Shown here: positions 27,501-38,736 of the stretch, piece by piece
How positions within the stretch are numbered: position 1 is the stretch's first letter
Layout of the letters: each line of letters begins with the position of its first letter
NCBI RefSeq assembly: GCF_020882245.1
Contig: NC_083597.1
Span: forward strand, 74,998,152 to 75,062,151
DNA from: Rhopalosiphum padi
Lineage: Eukaryota; Arthropoda; Insecta; Hemiptera; Aphididae
Direction: 5' to 3'
DNA length: 64,000 nt
Program-made: the position numbers and the translations under genes
Notes under the pieces: generated by a model
Told to the model about the DNA's origin: nothing
The model's input: only the letters and a program-made list of their open reading frames with translations
Databases searched by the model: none

Positions 27501-30500
27501 AACCCTGTAGGATCTCATCGACATTAATAATGGTAAAAAAATCATGTAGACATTTCATTTTTCTTATACAGTACCTAACATAATATATTAGCACAACAAT
27601 TTTATAAAATAAAAACGCACGTATCAAACATATAATTATAGTTCGAAAAATATTTTGTCCTAATTACAACTATTAATTAGGTATAGGTGTAATATATTAA
27701 GTTTGATGATGTAATTTTTATTAAACGAATAACGAAAATACGATTTATATTTTAGATTTAATGATATTTGATTTCATGTAATTTTAAAATATTGTGTACC
27801 TTTAAAAGTGTTACATTTTATTATTACTTTGGTTATTGTAATGATAACGGTTGCAAGCCCGATTTAAATTTATCTGTGATTAATTACGATTTAAAACTAT
27901 AAGAATGTTAAATTTTACTAGTTATTCTTGAATCTTGAGTAACTTTGTTTTTAAATGCATTGACAATCATTAAGTATATGATGCCAATATCATAACAAAA
28001 TATGAAGAATGACCTTCATGTTAAAGGAAAAATCGAATATTATACAAAAATAATAAAATTATGTGTTTAAAATCTCAATTATATTAAAGATACGAAAAAG
28101 AATAGTTACGATTAGATGATTTTTTTATCTAGGAAAAAAGAAGAATTTTAAAGTACCTAAGAATAATTATATTTCATCGAAATATACAGATATAATTGTA
28201 TTGTTGCATCTTGCATACCATTTACTAATCATATTGATACTGAACTAGGTAAATTAAATTATTTCTGTATTTATACATACATTAAGAACCATTTCAAAAA
28301 CAAAGAAAAAATAGTAATTTTTAGTTAATTGTATTGTTTAATATTAGTGAATTACGACCAATACAACCGGTTCGTAGAGAAAATCTCTCGATTGTGGCAA
28401 AATTAATATAATAATGTACAGTCTTGTTAATGTGTAATAGCACCTAGCTGAACACCTATGATTTTCGTTTTTCACCTTGGATTAGGGCCTTGAAAATTAA
28501 TGATATCCGGTTATTCAGGACTAGGTATAAGATAATCATACACCGTTGTACAGTGAATAGATGAAGTTTAGTACTTCTTCAGAAGTATCTTTAACGTAAT
28601 AAGATAGATGTTAAATGTTAATATATTATAAGTCTAAAATTGTAGAATTATTTATAAAAATATATTCTTTCACATACAACAACTTGTAATGTAGTTGCTT
28701 AGCTAAATTAACTATACTTGTAATATTATATGCGTGCTTATTAGCTACTTTACAATAGATTTATTTTAGTTTACAGCTAGGTTACTTATTGACATAATAA
28801 AGCAATTATTATAGAATAATGATAAGTAACAACTTAAGTGTTTATTGATGTAAAACATGGTTATTAGTTATTACCCATTAATAGTTTTCATATTTTTATC
28901 CCTTTTATTGTCATTTATATATTAAATATTATATTAATATTTATTTTTTGACAATTTATTTATTTATTAATATATATATATATATATATGTTTTAAACGT
29001 TTTTTTTATCTCAAGTGAAATTATTACCATTTTTTAAAATTTATATTAGATATAATATGAAACAATCAACCAACAGAATTGTTATCATAAAATCAATCTT
29101 AAATTAAAAATAACATGCTAAGAATCCATTTTATTGAAATTCTTTACTCATAACATAATTACTAACATATTATTTAGGATTAAAATTATTATTTAAGATT
29201 TTGAATTATTATACATTTGTTATACATTTATAATAGACATGGGTCACTACATAACATTTGTAGTACTACATGTTATTTTATAGAAAAAATGCGTGTATTT
29301 TAAACGTGCATGTAGGCACAAACATCGGAAAATATTTTGATTAGTAAAAAAATTTATTCTTGCATTCTTTGCTTTTTTTGAAATTTACTAAAAGTAGGAC
29401 ATATTAAAAACATATATAAATTAGTATAAAAAATTCATTGAAATTATTTCACGTGAAAATATTTTCTTATGTTATTTGATATTGTATTCTAGAATAAACC
29501 CTGTGAAATTCTAGAATTTAAGAGTTGTACATATACAACAATTGTCTATGGTTAGCTATTGATTTTATAATATTGTGTTTTTTTTCTAGTTCTGAAAATA
29601 TTGAAGCGACAAAATAGTTGTATGCAGGATTTTCCGTAATAAATTATTATAAAATTTGAAAAAAATTGAATACAGATTATACTCTGAATATTTAATTTTT
29701 AACATCGTTTTAAATAATCAAGCTTTATTATAAATCTTTTTTTCTAACTATATAGATGGTTATCGCATTAACATCTCAATTAAGTAATATATCACATCAC
29801 TATCCTGTGCCGTGGTGAGCGGAAAGAGACAAGTTTCTATAACAGTAATCATTTATTCTAGACCCCGCTGCAGAAACTGAGTATTTCCCTCGCTATTTAT
29901 GACTAGGTATATAAGGGTATACATAACTAAATGCACTATTTATAAATTAATAATTTATGTATATTATAATTGATATATTTTTTATAGTCGGGTAAATTTA
30001 CTACATAATACCTACATGTTTACTTTTTTTTATACACTATGCACAACATTTGGGCACCCTTCTACATAATATTTGGTATCTTAACTCGATTTATAGTTAA
30101 ATCCATAACATACACTAAGTTGAATCTACAATTTTATAATTGTAGTAAAATTAAAAACTAAACGTTTTTTAAGTTTATACTTAGTAGGAACATTGGCAAT
30201 TTTAGCACAAAGTTAGGTTCATCTATAGCGTCACTTAAAATTTATGGACCACAATAAACTATTTATTTTTGAATAGTTATGACTTATGATTGATTTATGT
30301 ATTTTTTTTTTAAATATTAAATAATATCTTAATATCTATATAATTTTTGGATGAAAAATTTATAATATTGAAAAATTCAAAATTTTTCAAAATAATGCCA
30401 TTTATAACTACGAAGGTAGATGGTAGTACATTAGTAAAATTTTGAATTTTTAACTTCGTAGTCTAAATTCATCCGGAAAAACACAGTACCTTTAATTATT

Positions 30501-33500
30501 AATGGTTTTTAGAACATTTTAATAAACGTCAATCAAAATTATTTTAACATGAAAATCAAATTTATAATTGGATAGAACTGTAGATTATTTGATTAAAAAT
30601 ATTAATTCGAAATTGATGAAAAAAATATTTATTGGTACATCAAGTAATATGTATATATGACGTCATTGTCCCACCAATAGTGTCGAGGTTGCAGAAGGTA
30701 TTTATGTACCTATAGGTATTAGTTAAAACAGATCAATTGTAACACTATTATGTATATTTATTCAAGTGCAATAATGTGTATAAAATGCATTAGTTATAGA
30801 TTTTTGTGAATAAGGATAAAAGTAAAATATTTTTTTTCTTTTTGAAAACATTATTACTATATTTCAATACTTATACAATAACTTATCTACTGTCTTCATG
30901 ACTTAAGCCATAGGTACACTTGAAAACTAGTTAAAACAAACAGTACCAAAATTAATTTAATAAAAAATGTATAATAAAACACATAGCGTTAACAAAAACA
31001 AAACGGAATTTAAATATTATCAATTGTGATGAAATTGTTTGATCTTTGACCGTATTCAGAAGGAATCGGCCAAATACATACATCGGGGACTAAACATACG
31101 AGTATAAATAGTATAATAGGTACGCAAGTTAAATAAAATACTCGATAAGCATTATTTAACATTAATATATTGCTCCAATAATTGAATAGAACATTAGGAG
31201 TTTTGATGCCTACAATACTAAGGCTGAAGTAGTGAATACAAATAATAACTAAATATTTAAAAAGTTTTTTTTTACCTAAAATTGTATCAGCTTGTTAAAA
31301 ATTTTAGTAAAAAAAATTATCTTTACATTTTTAATAAATAGACTTATTAAGACTATAACGAGAAGACTTATTTTAATGTATAATCAAGTACTTTTTATTT
31401 TAGTTATTAAATAAGGATTATTCTCGCGCTCTGTATAATATACCTACTGCACATTCAACACGTTTATGTGTACCTATTAGTTTATTATCATTGATCAGCT
31501 TGATCCAAAACGTCATTCAATAATCTTGTTGAATAACATATACGCACATTACGAAAAAAATTACCTGCTAAATACTCACAGAAGCAATAACTAAAAAACA
31601 AATGTTTTTATTAGCTCATTAACTAGCATTTTGCTAACGATAATAATAACAATGTTTTTTATTTATTATCATGTTCTGTAAAAGGAACTATAGAAATCGT
31701 ATAAAATAATTTCTCTATAGCACGTACAATTTACTAATGTATTAGCCTTGAGAAAACACGAAAATCGTTTAGAATTAACTGAACCCGATTCATTTGTCAT
31801 AGAATTATATTCTGTTAGAACGTAGGTACCTATTATATTTAACAATTACTGCATATATTGCATATAATATATAAATTCACTTATTTAAATACAGCTAAAA
31901 TACAAAAATAATTGTATTGACACTACAATTAATATATGATAAAAGTGGTGAATATAATATCACTATATTATGCAGGATTTTTTTAATTGAAGCCGGGTTT
32001 ACTTTACACCGTGTCCTCTGTCTATATTTTGTAGGTAAACTAAATTCGGTAATACGTTACCTAAAAAAATACAAATTTTATTCATTTCTACACGGCACGG
32101 AAATAGAAACCTGACTTATGAGAAGCTAAACAAATCATGATATTAATGGAGTCATTTTAAGACACTAAGATAAATATACTGATTTTACAATGATGTGCTT
32201 TTTGTATAAAATGCTCTTTGGAAAAATAAAAAATTACAATATTCATCTAGAAAGGTAGAAAATAGGATATAGTTGGAACTTTGAAGACAAACAATTATAA
32301 GTATTTTTTTAAATTATCGGGAAAACCGAAGAAACAGAAAATTTGTTGTTTGGTTGTATTTTAAAAATGAATAACCATAGACTTGATAAACTTACAAAAT
32401 ATTCATATTAGCATTCCTATGATACCGATAATCTACAAAAAAATTTTAGCTCTATTTTTGTGTAATTAATACATAGTTGAAATTGTAGACTTTTTTTGAT
32501 TTATGTATGACATTTTTGTGAGTGAGTAAAAAGATTTACAGGAACAATTTTCTTTTTTATAAGCGTTTAAAGTTCAAATTTTGACCAAATTAGATATTTG
32601 AGCGTATAATAACAATTTATTTAAAAATTTTTTTTTTATTATTTGTTGTCAAAATAGAAACTTTATACTAGTTTTTCATATGCAATGATTTATCATTGAA
32701 ATTTAATTTAATACATCCGTTACACTGACCTACTCAATGACATGTTATACTCAACATCTGCTATACAAAAAAGTCCCATCCCTGGTATTTTATTAGATGT
32801 ATTGATTGTATATTTAAAAAAAAAAATCATGGAGTATAACATTTACACATAATTTGTATGAACCAATCAAATATAATTATAATTAATTATTAATTTTGGA
32901 AAATTTTGCATCAAGTTGTAAATACCATGAAAAAAAAAAAAACAACAATGTTTAATAAATTTTTGCTATATAAGACAAATCGGTCAAATGTTAATTTTTA
33001 ATACAGAATTTTATAAGTAGATAAACTTCAATGTTCAATTTTATACCGGACATTGGTTTTTAAAATAACAAATTTTATAAATTAATATGTATTACCTAAT
33101 CTAAATTATTATAGGTACTCGTATTTTTGATTCAAATGTTGTGTTTGTTATTTATTAGTATAATGATTGAAACACATTACCGGCATCAATACACAAATAA
33201 AACATAAATTTATATTTTATAGATAGTATAATGTATATTTTTCAAGAATATAATAAACCTTATTGGTAATTTATAAAATTAGTGTTAACTCAGCATTTAT
33301 TATTAGTTGGTTTTATTTTTGTATTATAGGTATTATGCAAAAATATAATATGAACAAGACTTATCAAGTTGGTATACTGCATATTTATAATTTTTTTTAT
33401 AAAAATATAGTTAAAACACCAATTGTCTAAAAAATTTTATAATTTATAACAGTTTCACAAACTATGATATGTAGCTAGTTGAATAATAATACCTATCTAT

Positions 33501-36500
33501 GCTAAAACTAATGTAATAGGTACTTAGGTTATTTGCCTATAAAAATAAAAAACAATAATAATTGTGAATTAAAATAAAATGTTAAAAACACGAGTCTTGG
33601 TTTTATTTATAGCACTAAAAAATTTAAATCAATGATTATAATTATCTCATTCGACTATAAATTATAACGTGGTTAGACTTGCATATACGAGTAGATTATG
33701 GATAGTTTTTATTAGTAAATTCTTTAATTCTAAGTTTGTGTCATTTATCACAGACTAATATTAGACTATCTAAATAAATTTGCAGATACACCATAAAAAT
33801 TATTAGTAATGAGTTCCTGACCCATAGAATTATTCAAAAAATTATTTTAAGAGACGCTTTTTTTTTATTTATAATTATACAAACATTTTTGAAATTATAG
33901 TATTTTCTAAATTAAATACAATAAATTAGTCATCATTTACTATTACTGTATACTGTTTTGCAGTAAATTTTACAGTTTTTTGTTATATCTATTTCAAAAA
34001 GTAATTTTCTTGTAAGGCTTGTATACACTAAATATATAAAAAACAAAAATATTAACAAATTTGTTATGCAATAACAATACGCCAATATCATGTATAGCTT
34101 TTTTTAATGTAACGTTTAAGTTTTTAAATTAATATTTCAAAGTAATTTTACAGAATCGTTGATTATAATATTAAATAGGTAGGTATGTAAGTTAATGTAT
34201 GTAACAGATTCCTAACTATATAATTATTTTATTCAAACAGCAGTTATTTATTTTTATTTTACATTTGTACTGTTTTAATGTTTACCTTGACAGTCAATAC
34301 ACTGGCAACTTTACTGTGTTACATTCATTTGACATGCAAAATTTTATGACATAGCAGGTAAGTAACTACTTCAGTTTTTAAATAACAGAAGTATATAATA
34401 CTTTTATTAGATAAATATAATTCCTAAAAATTAATTTAAAATTCTTAAATGAAATAATACATGACAAATATTTACTACAATTCTTCAACCAGTATCAAAC
34501 AGGTATCTTCAAGGTAGACTAAATATATAAATAAATAATAATGCAAATCAACTATAATATTTCAATAAATATTTATATATATACTTTTTAAACTTTTATA
34601 ATCAAATAGTATTTAATATTGTTTAATACCCAATTGAAATTTTTCAATTATCCCAATTCTTATTAAATATATTTATTTTCGTTTTAAAGTATAAATTAAC
34701 AGTTTTAATATTACATAATTTAAATAGGAAGATACCTACATATTAATAATTTTTGGTATTGAATTAAGTACATACTTTTTTATTTATTACAAATGAAATG
34801 ATTCAAAGTTTAAATTGAAGGAGTTGAATAGTGTCATCTAAAAATAGATAACAAAAATTTATTCCTCACTATTCATTTAGTATAAATTATAAATTTCTAA
34901 AGTTATAAACTTTATTATTATACATTAATTTGCAAACAGATTATAATAAAAATTATGCATACAATCTTGGGACAATTTTAAATGGAAAATGAAAGTAGAT
35001 ACTGTATTCATAAATAAAGATAAAAAAAAAATTAATAATTTGTCATTGAAGGCTTATAATTAATTATCGATATTCATATAAACCAGGTACACATTGAAAT
35101 TAATTAGCCAATATACATGTTTGCTACTTATTTTTGTTACCTACACAAATACATAAGATATATACTGCTATATTAATATATTTAGACATTGCTATGTCCA
35201 AAAATGATCTAGCTTAAACAATGATAAAAGTAAACCATTTTTGTTGTCATATAAAATTATATTTTCCACAGGACACCAACCTAAATCTTTAAATTTTATG
35301 AATAATGCATGTTTTTCATAGTTAAGCAATGCACATTAAATTCTAAGCCATAGACAGAAAAGTAACGTACATCATTTTGTCTTCAAAAATGCCAAATACT
35401 GTTTATATTTTTATGATTTGTAGGATTATTTATTGTTGTATCTACTCATTACAAATCAGTTTCATACGAAATCGAACAACAATTAAACAGCGATTAAATG
35501 ACAAAAACTTAGTCCACCGACCACTTAAAACTACAAAGCTACCACACACGTGCAAAACTGTTACCAACTTTAATTAGAGGCACTAACAAAACAAACCCTA
35601 TGTTAATATTTATAATAATATACTATTATGTATAAAAAATATTTTTATTATATTCTATATTGTGTTGAATTTAAGTAAAGCAAATTTAACTTTAAGCAAA
35701 AACATTATACCTAGTATAAAATATAAACATAAGAAGAGGTATTCTAATATTTTATATACCTAATACTTTTGATTCAAATTGTTTAGGTATTTTTAAATAC
35801 ATAATATAAGTAGGTATACAAGGTGTAACCTCGGGTGTAACAGATAGAACTAACTGACTTTTGGAATAAATTTTGATCTAATTAATATTTTCAACTTTTT
35901 TTTATTTATTATTAAGAGATCCTAGCGGTATATATAACGATATGAATAATTTAATTTTTTTTGTTTATTTTTTAGTACTGAAAATAAAAAAAATAAAATT
36001 TGATTTAAAATTTTTGGATAAATTCAAAGCAGCCAATTTGTGAATCTGACTATAGCAGTTTTGAAGGTAAAAAGATTTATCTAAGTTAAGTAGTTTATTT
36101 TTTGGAATTTTTTTTAAAAATATGATTTTTAAGAATTTACTGACTTGAGTATATTTCTTAAATTATTTACTCATCATATAATATTAACAATTTTTGTCAT
36201 ACTTTAAGCAGCACTTTTTTTTTTTTTTATAGATACTGATGATTTTCTTGAAGAGTTAGTTACTTCCTAACAGAAACTTAGTAATTTAAATAAGTAAATA
36301 ATAAATGTTTTCCTTGAACTTTTAATTTGACATTCGCAAGACATTAGGTATGTCCATACTGTGACTATGACACACCTTTACTTTTTACTTTTCATCACAT
36401 TATAAATTTGTCAATATTTATTTTTTAATATACCTATCTGTAAATAAGTATACTTAAATATTAAATAAATGATATTTAAAAAAATTTTTATTTTCATAGT

Positions 36501-37716
36501 ATTAATAAACCTATAATGAGTGTATATAGACAGAAGATATTTCTAATTCTTATTTCATATTGATTTTTAAGAAAAAATCCACTTAAATAAGTTGAAAATA
36601 ATTTTTCATTAAACATAATTTGTACATAATACTAATTATTTAAATAATAAAATGAATAACCATTTAAAACAGGAATGAACAAGTTATAATAACTTAAAAT
36701 AAATGACAGATAAAAATTATTTACAGGTTTGTTTACAAACTTACAAACCTACATTACATAATATTTATTCATATTATAGATTACATAATTATAGCTTTAA
36801 TGGTAGAACAATTTATTGTCAACTTGTTAAGAGACAAGGAATATAGAATCAAGTGTAGTTTATATATTACCTAATATTAATAATAAGTATAAACATTATT
36901 ACTGTTGTTAGAAGAAAACCTACATTTAAGTATAAATTATTCCATTGATTATAATTTATAAACATTTAGGTAGGTACATAATAAACATAAATATTTTATA
37001 CTTTCAGTTACCTTTTCATTTGTTTATCTATATTGTATGAAAGTTTACAACAATATTTGTAAATAATAAATTAATAAAGATACAAGATAAAAACAATTCT
37101 TTGATAGGATTCAAATACAACATTTTAAACAGATACTAATTAAACAGAACAAACTAAAGCTTTATAAGCAATGAATAGACTATTAAAAAATGTATGTAGT
37201 ACACGATAGATTATAAATAATTAATTTTTAACAAAATAGTAAATTAATAAACTAACACCTTTGAATGGACTAAATAAATTTAGACAATTTTAATTATTAT
37301 TAATTTTTAGTTAAGTTACCTAATAGGTTTTGAATAATAATTATAATATTTTGGGTTCCAAATGTAATTAAACGGTGGAAAATGAATAATTTGAACTTTG
37401 AAGTCAAACAATGATGGTAATTACTTATTTTTATTTTTTCAGGTGAAATTTATGAACTTATAGTTAATTGGATGGTTCCTGTAAGGTATAGGTATAAATG
37501 TGAACACGTTTAGATTCACATTTTGTTGGTGAGTTTGTGGTAAGGGATAAGTAAAAAACAAACATCAGTTGTGGTATATACAACATCATGCCATCATACC
37601 TTAACATTAGTGGCGTCAGAAACTTCGCGCATAATTTTCTCGAAAGCAGCAGTTTCTTCTGCTTGTTTTTGATTGTGCAAAGCAATCTTTTCGCTAAACT
37701 TTCTTGGGTTCGCCAT
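9541..37716 (-). CDS. Crtc: CREB-regulated transcription coactivator (CRTC/TORC), 13 exons
   Basis: Coding exons in transcript order: 37600-37716, 17110-17401, 15951-16053, 15730-15889, 15366-15563, 14477-14530, 14021-14263, 13852-13959, 12386-12553, 10957-11028, 10618-10683, 10407-10545, 9541-9761. All junctions are GT-AG and phases agree. The sum is 1941 nt, 646 residues, close to vertebrate CRTCs. Residues 1-39 are the CREB-binding helix (NPRKFSEKIALHNQKQAEET). Residues 103-115 hold the SIK-phosphorylated, 14-3-3-binding site (WRRTHSDSALHQS; Ser108 is the target by homology). Family motifs follow at 165-171 (PRVPGIH), 190-198 (TGSLPDLTN) and 566-573 (SIPDIILT), ahead of an acidic C-terminal activation region. 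When dephosphorylated, CRTC enters the nucleus and coactivates CREB. The model lacks the vertebrate-type SLPNVN stretch expected after residue 39, so an exon could be missing from intron 1. The gene is head to head with NOL6. Confidence 0.95.
18434..18518. repeat. Short inverted repeat in a GC-richer pocket
   Basis: Perfect 9-bp arms ATTTGGAGG (18434-18442) and CCTCCAAAT (18510-18518) enclose 67 bp of sequence distinctly richer in GC than the surrounding intron. It may be a degraded mobile element or a structured RNA segment. There is no target duplication that I can see. Confidence 0.4.
20880..21300. promoter_or_regulatory. CpG-rich island in CRTC intron 1, candidate internal promoter
   Basis: GC-rich, CpG-dense sequence stands out in otherwise very AT-rich intron. 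It includes a run of GCGTGCGTGCG-type repeats near 21080-21105. Open frames exist on both strands only because stops are rare in GC-rich DNA, and none shows a protein motif. Its position, 3.5 kb upstream of CRTC exon 2 and containing several potential minus-strand donors, fits an alternative 5' exon or enhancer. This is inference. The perfect arms CGTGATA / TATCACG flank an acceptor-like string at 20874-20898. Confidence 0.35.
22905..23040. other. Unexplained GC-richer open block in CRTC intron 1
   Basis: The plus strand reads an uninterrupted peptide starting MLQSELPMSAGWDVYTQLLQ and ending at a stop near 23061. The minus strand is also open. Composition differs from the flanking AT-rich intron. 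There are no convincing splice borders and no recognised domain. A mobile-element fragment is the most likely explanation. Confidence 0.25.
23509..23640 (+). other. Possible decayed small-subunit rRNA-like fragment
   Basis: GTATGGTTGCAAGGCGAAG (23541-23559) closely resembles the 18S segment GTATGGTCGCAAGGCTGAAA. Downstream in the same order come CTCAACA and CCCGGCCGGTCCAGA, which echo the 18S strings CTCAACACGGG and CCCGGCCCGGACA. The match elsewhere is poor, so this is at best a diverged rRNA-derived pseudogene or a retroelement with rRNA ancestry. The comparison is to remembered consensus strings, not an alignment. Confidence 0.25.
28969..28989. repeat. (TA)n microsatellite
   Basis: An uninterrupted AT dinucleotide run of 21 bases in CRTC intron 1. 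Confidence 0.8.
30372..30462. repeat. Interleaved inverted repeats (A-B-A'-B' order)
   Basis: AAAATTCAAAATTTT (30372-30386) is the exact reverse complement of 30436-30450. ACTACGAAG (30407-30415) is the exact reverse complement of 30454-30462. The second pair interleaves with the first instead of nesting inside it, which gives pseudoknot topology if transcribed. Confidence 0.6.
30658..30665. promoter_or_regulatory. Palindromic CRE (TGACGTCA) in CRTC intron 1
   Basis: This is the full eight-base CREB consensus site inside the gene of the CREB coactivator. At this base composition about 0.4 such sites would be expected by chance in 64 kb, so its presence alone is weak evidence of function. Confidence 0.3.
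37600..37716 (-). CDS. Crtc: CRTC first coding exon (CREB-binding domain)
   Basis: This 39-codon exon begins at an ATG in good context (A at -3, G at +4) and ends in phase 0 at donor GTATGATGG. It encodes the strongly conserved N-terminal helix NPRKFSEKIALHNQKQAEET and the following AAFEKIMREVSDATNVK, which contacts the CREB bZIP in characterised CRTCs. It is listed separately because the next coding exon lies about 20 kb away, and a simple ORF-based annotation would miss it. Confidence 0.95.
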
Positions 37717-37890
37717 TGTCCACAACGATGTGGCGTTTGATCGTTTACCGGGGAGGGGGGTCAACAATCGTTCAGGCCGTCAAAAACGGCACTTTACTCG
37801 TTCGAGGACGAAAAGCAGCAGCGCGGTAGCTGTTACACGTTCGCCGGTACATCAACAAAATTTCAATAAAACGCGGGCATTACATTTACA

Positions 37891-37898
37891 TGACGTGA
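37891..37898 (+). promoter_or_regulatory. CRE-like site TGACGTGA upstream of CRTC
   Basis: It differs at one base from TGACGTCA and lies about 175 bp upstream of the CRTC start codon. It could allow CREB/CRTC feedback on the gene. This is a motif match only. Confidence 0.3.
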
Positions 37899-38638
37899 TG
37901 CGCAATTGGTATAATATAATAGACATTTTCTAATCACTGTGGGCTCACGCGGGAAATCGCTACTTAAGAGGAACAGTGAAAAAATATTCTTTAATTTAAA
38001 CTACACGAATCGATTTATTATTATAATAATATACTACGTATCGCGTAACATTCGTGACATTATATCGTCACGAAAACCAAAAGCCCAGACGAAATATCGG
38101 AACCATTGGCACGCACTTGCGACGACAGTAGCACCGTTAACATGTCGAACGATCATAAAAAAAACCAATAAAACGACGGAGGCGAACTGTCGATTAATGA
38201 TATTTTGTGTAATTGCACTTAACGTCGTTGACAGTGAAACAACAACAAACACGACAAAATAATAATAAATATGGAATAAAAATGTTCGGCGACGGAGACG
38301 GAGGAAAACGATCGCGCACGATAACGACGTCTACCTGTTGGCGAATACGGGCGCTTATTGAAAAAAAAAAAATAATAATAATTCTCCGAATTCAACGCGA
38401 TTTCGGGAGATGGTGATTGTGATTTGTGATAACGACGAAATGGTGGGGGCGTATCTTGGCAGAAAATCGTTGCCAAAGAGGTTTACACTAACTGCGCACT
38501 ATCGTTGCCGGAACATTGCCTGCCCTGTGCACTGCGATTGACTGTTATCGTTTTATAAACATTTTTTATTTTATTTATTTACGTTTGTTATCTAGAACTA
38601 CGGTTATCAACGAAACTACTGCGGAAGACTCGATTAAA

Positions 38639-38650
38639 CACGTGCACGTG
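38639..38650. promoter_or_regulatory. Tandem CACGTG E-boxes upstream of NOL6
   Basis: CACGTGCACGTG contains two canonical class-B E-boxes back to back, 87 bp before the NOL6 start codon. CACGTG is the Myc/Max site, and ribosome-biogenesis genes are known Myc targets in flies and mammals. Binding is inferred. Confidence 0.5.
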
Positions 38651-38736
38651 CACTGACTGTTTAACGTCTCAAACAGATCGTCTACATAATACTTCACAAT
38701 ATTGTTCTATGAGACAAAGTTGTTGAATTTTTCACT

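Larger units (their letters stand above)
17402..37599 (-). other. Crtc: CRTC intron 1, about 20.2 kb
   Basis: Donor GTATGATGG lies at 37599 and the acceptor (ATTTACAG) ends at 17402. The intron is AT-rich. It contains a CpG-rich block at about 20880-21300 with a weaker continuation to 21650, an unusual GC-richer block at 22905-23040, a possible rRNA-like fragment at 23509-23640, a GC pocket with a hairpin at 18420-18520, and a palindromic CRE (TGACGTCA) at 30658-30665. It also has an interleaved inverted repeat at 30372-30462 and a (TA)n run at 28969-28989. I could not support an independent gene inside it. A missing CRTC exon in phase 0 cannot be excluded. Confidence 0.8.
37717..38736. promoter_or_regulatory. 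Shared bidirectional promoter region of CRTC and NOL6
   Basis: The start codons of CRTC (minus) and NOL6 (plus) are 1020 bp apart, head to head. The interval is richer in CpG than flanking DNA and contains no coding exon that I can support. The open frames in it have no motif. It holds a CRE-like TGACGTGA at 37891 on the CRTC side and two adjacent CACGTG E-boxes at 38639-38650 on the NOL6 side. Neither side has an obvious TATA box close to its start, as is usual for housekeeping genes. Confidence 0.75.

Noticed and set aside
31574..31605. 26-nt microexon-like segment on the minus strand in CRTC intron 1
   Set aside because: It is too short to judge, two of three frames are closed, and its phase cannot be linked to CRTC exon 1 or 2.
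34294..34357. Segment with acceptor TTGACAG and donor GTAAGTAAC in CRTC intron 1
   Set aside because: All three frames contain a stop, so it cannot be a coding exon, and the signals alone are expected by chance in 20 kb.
37673..38476. Several open frames on both strands between CRTC and NOL6
   Set aside because: They overlap exon 1 of CRTC or the shared promoter, contain no motif, and are rich in Arg, Ser and Thr as expected from random reading of CpG-containing DNA.
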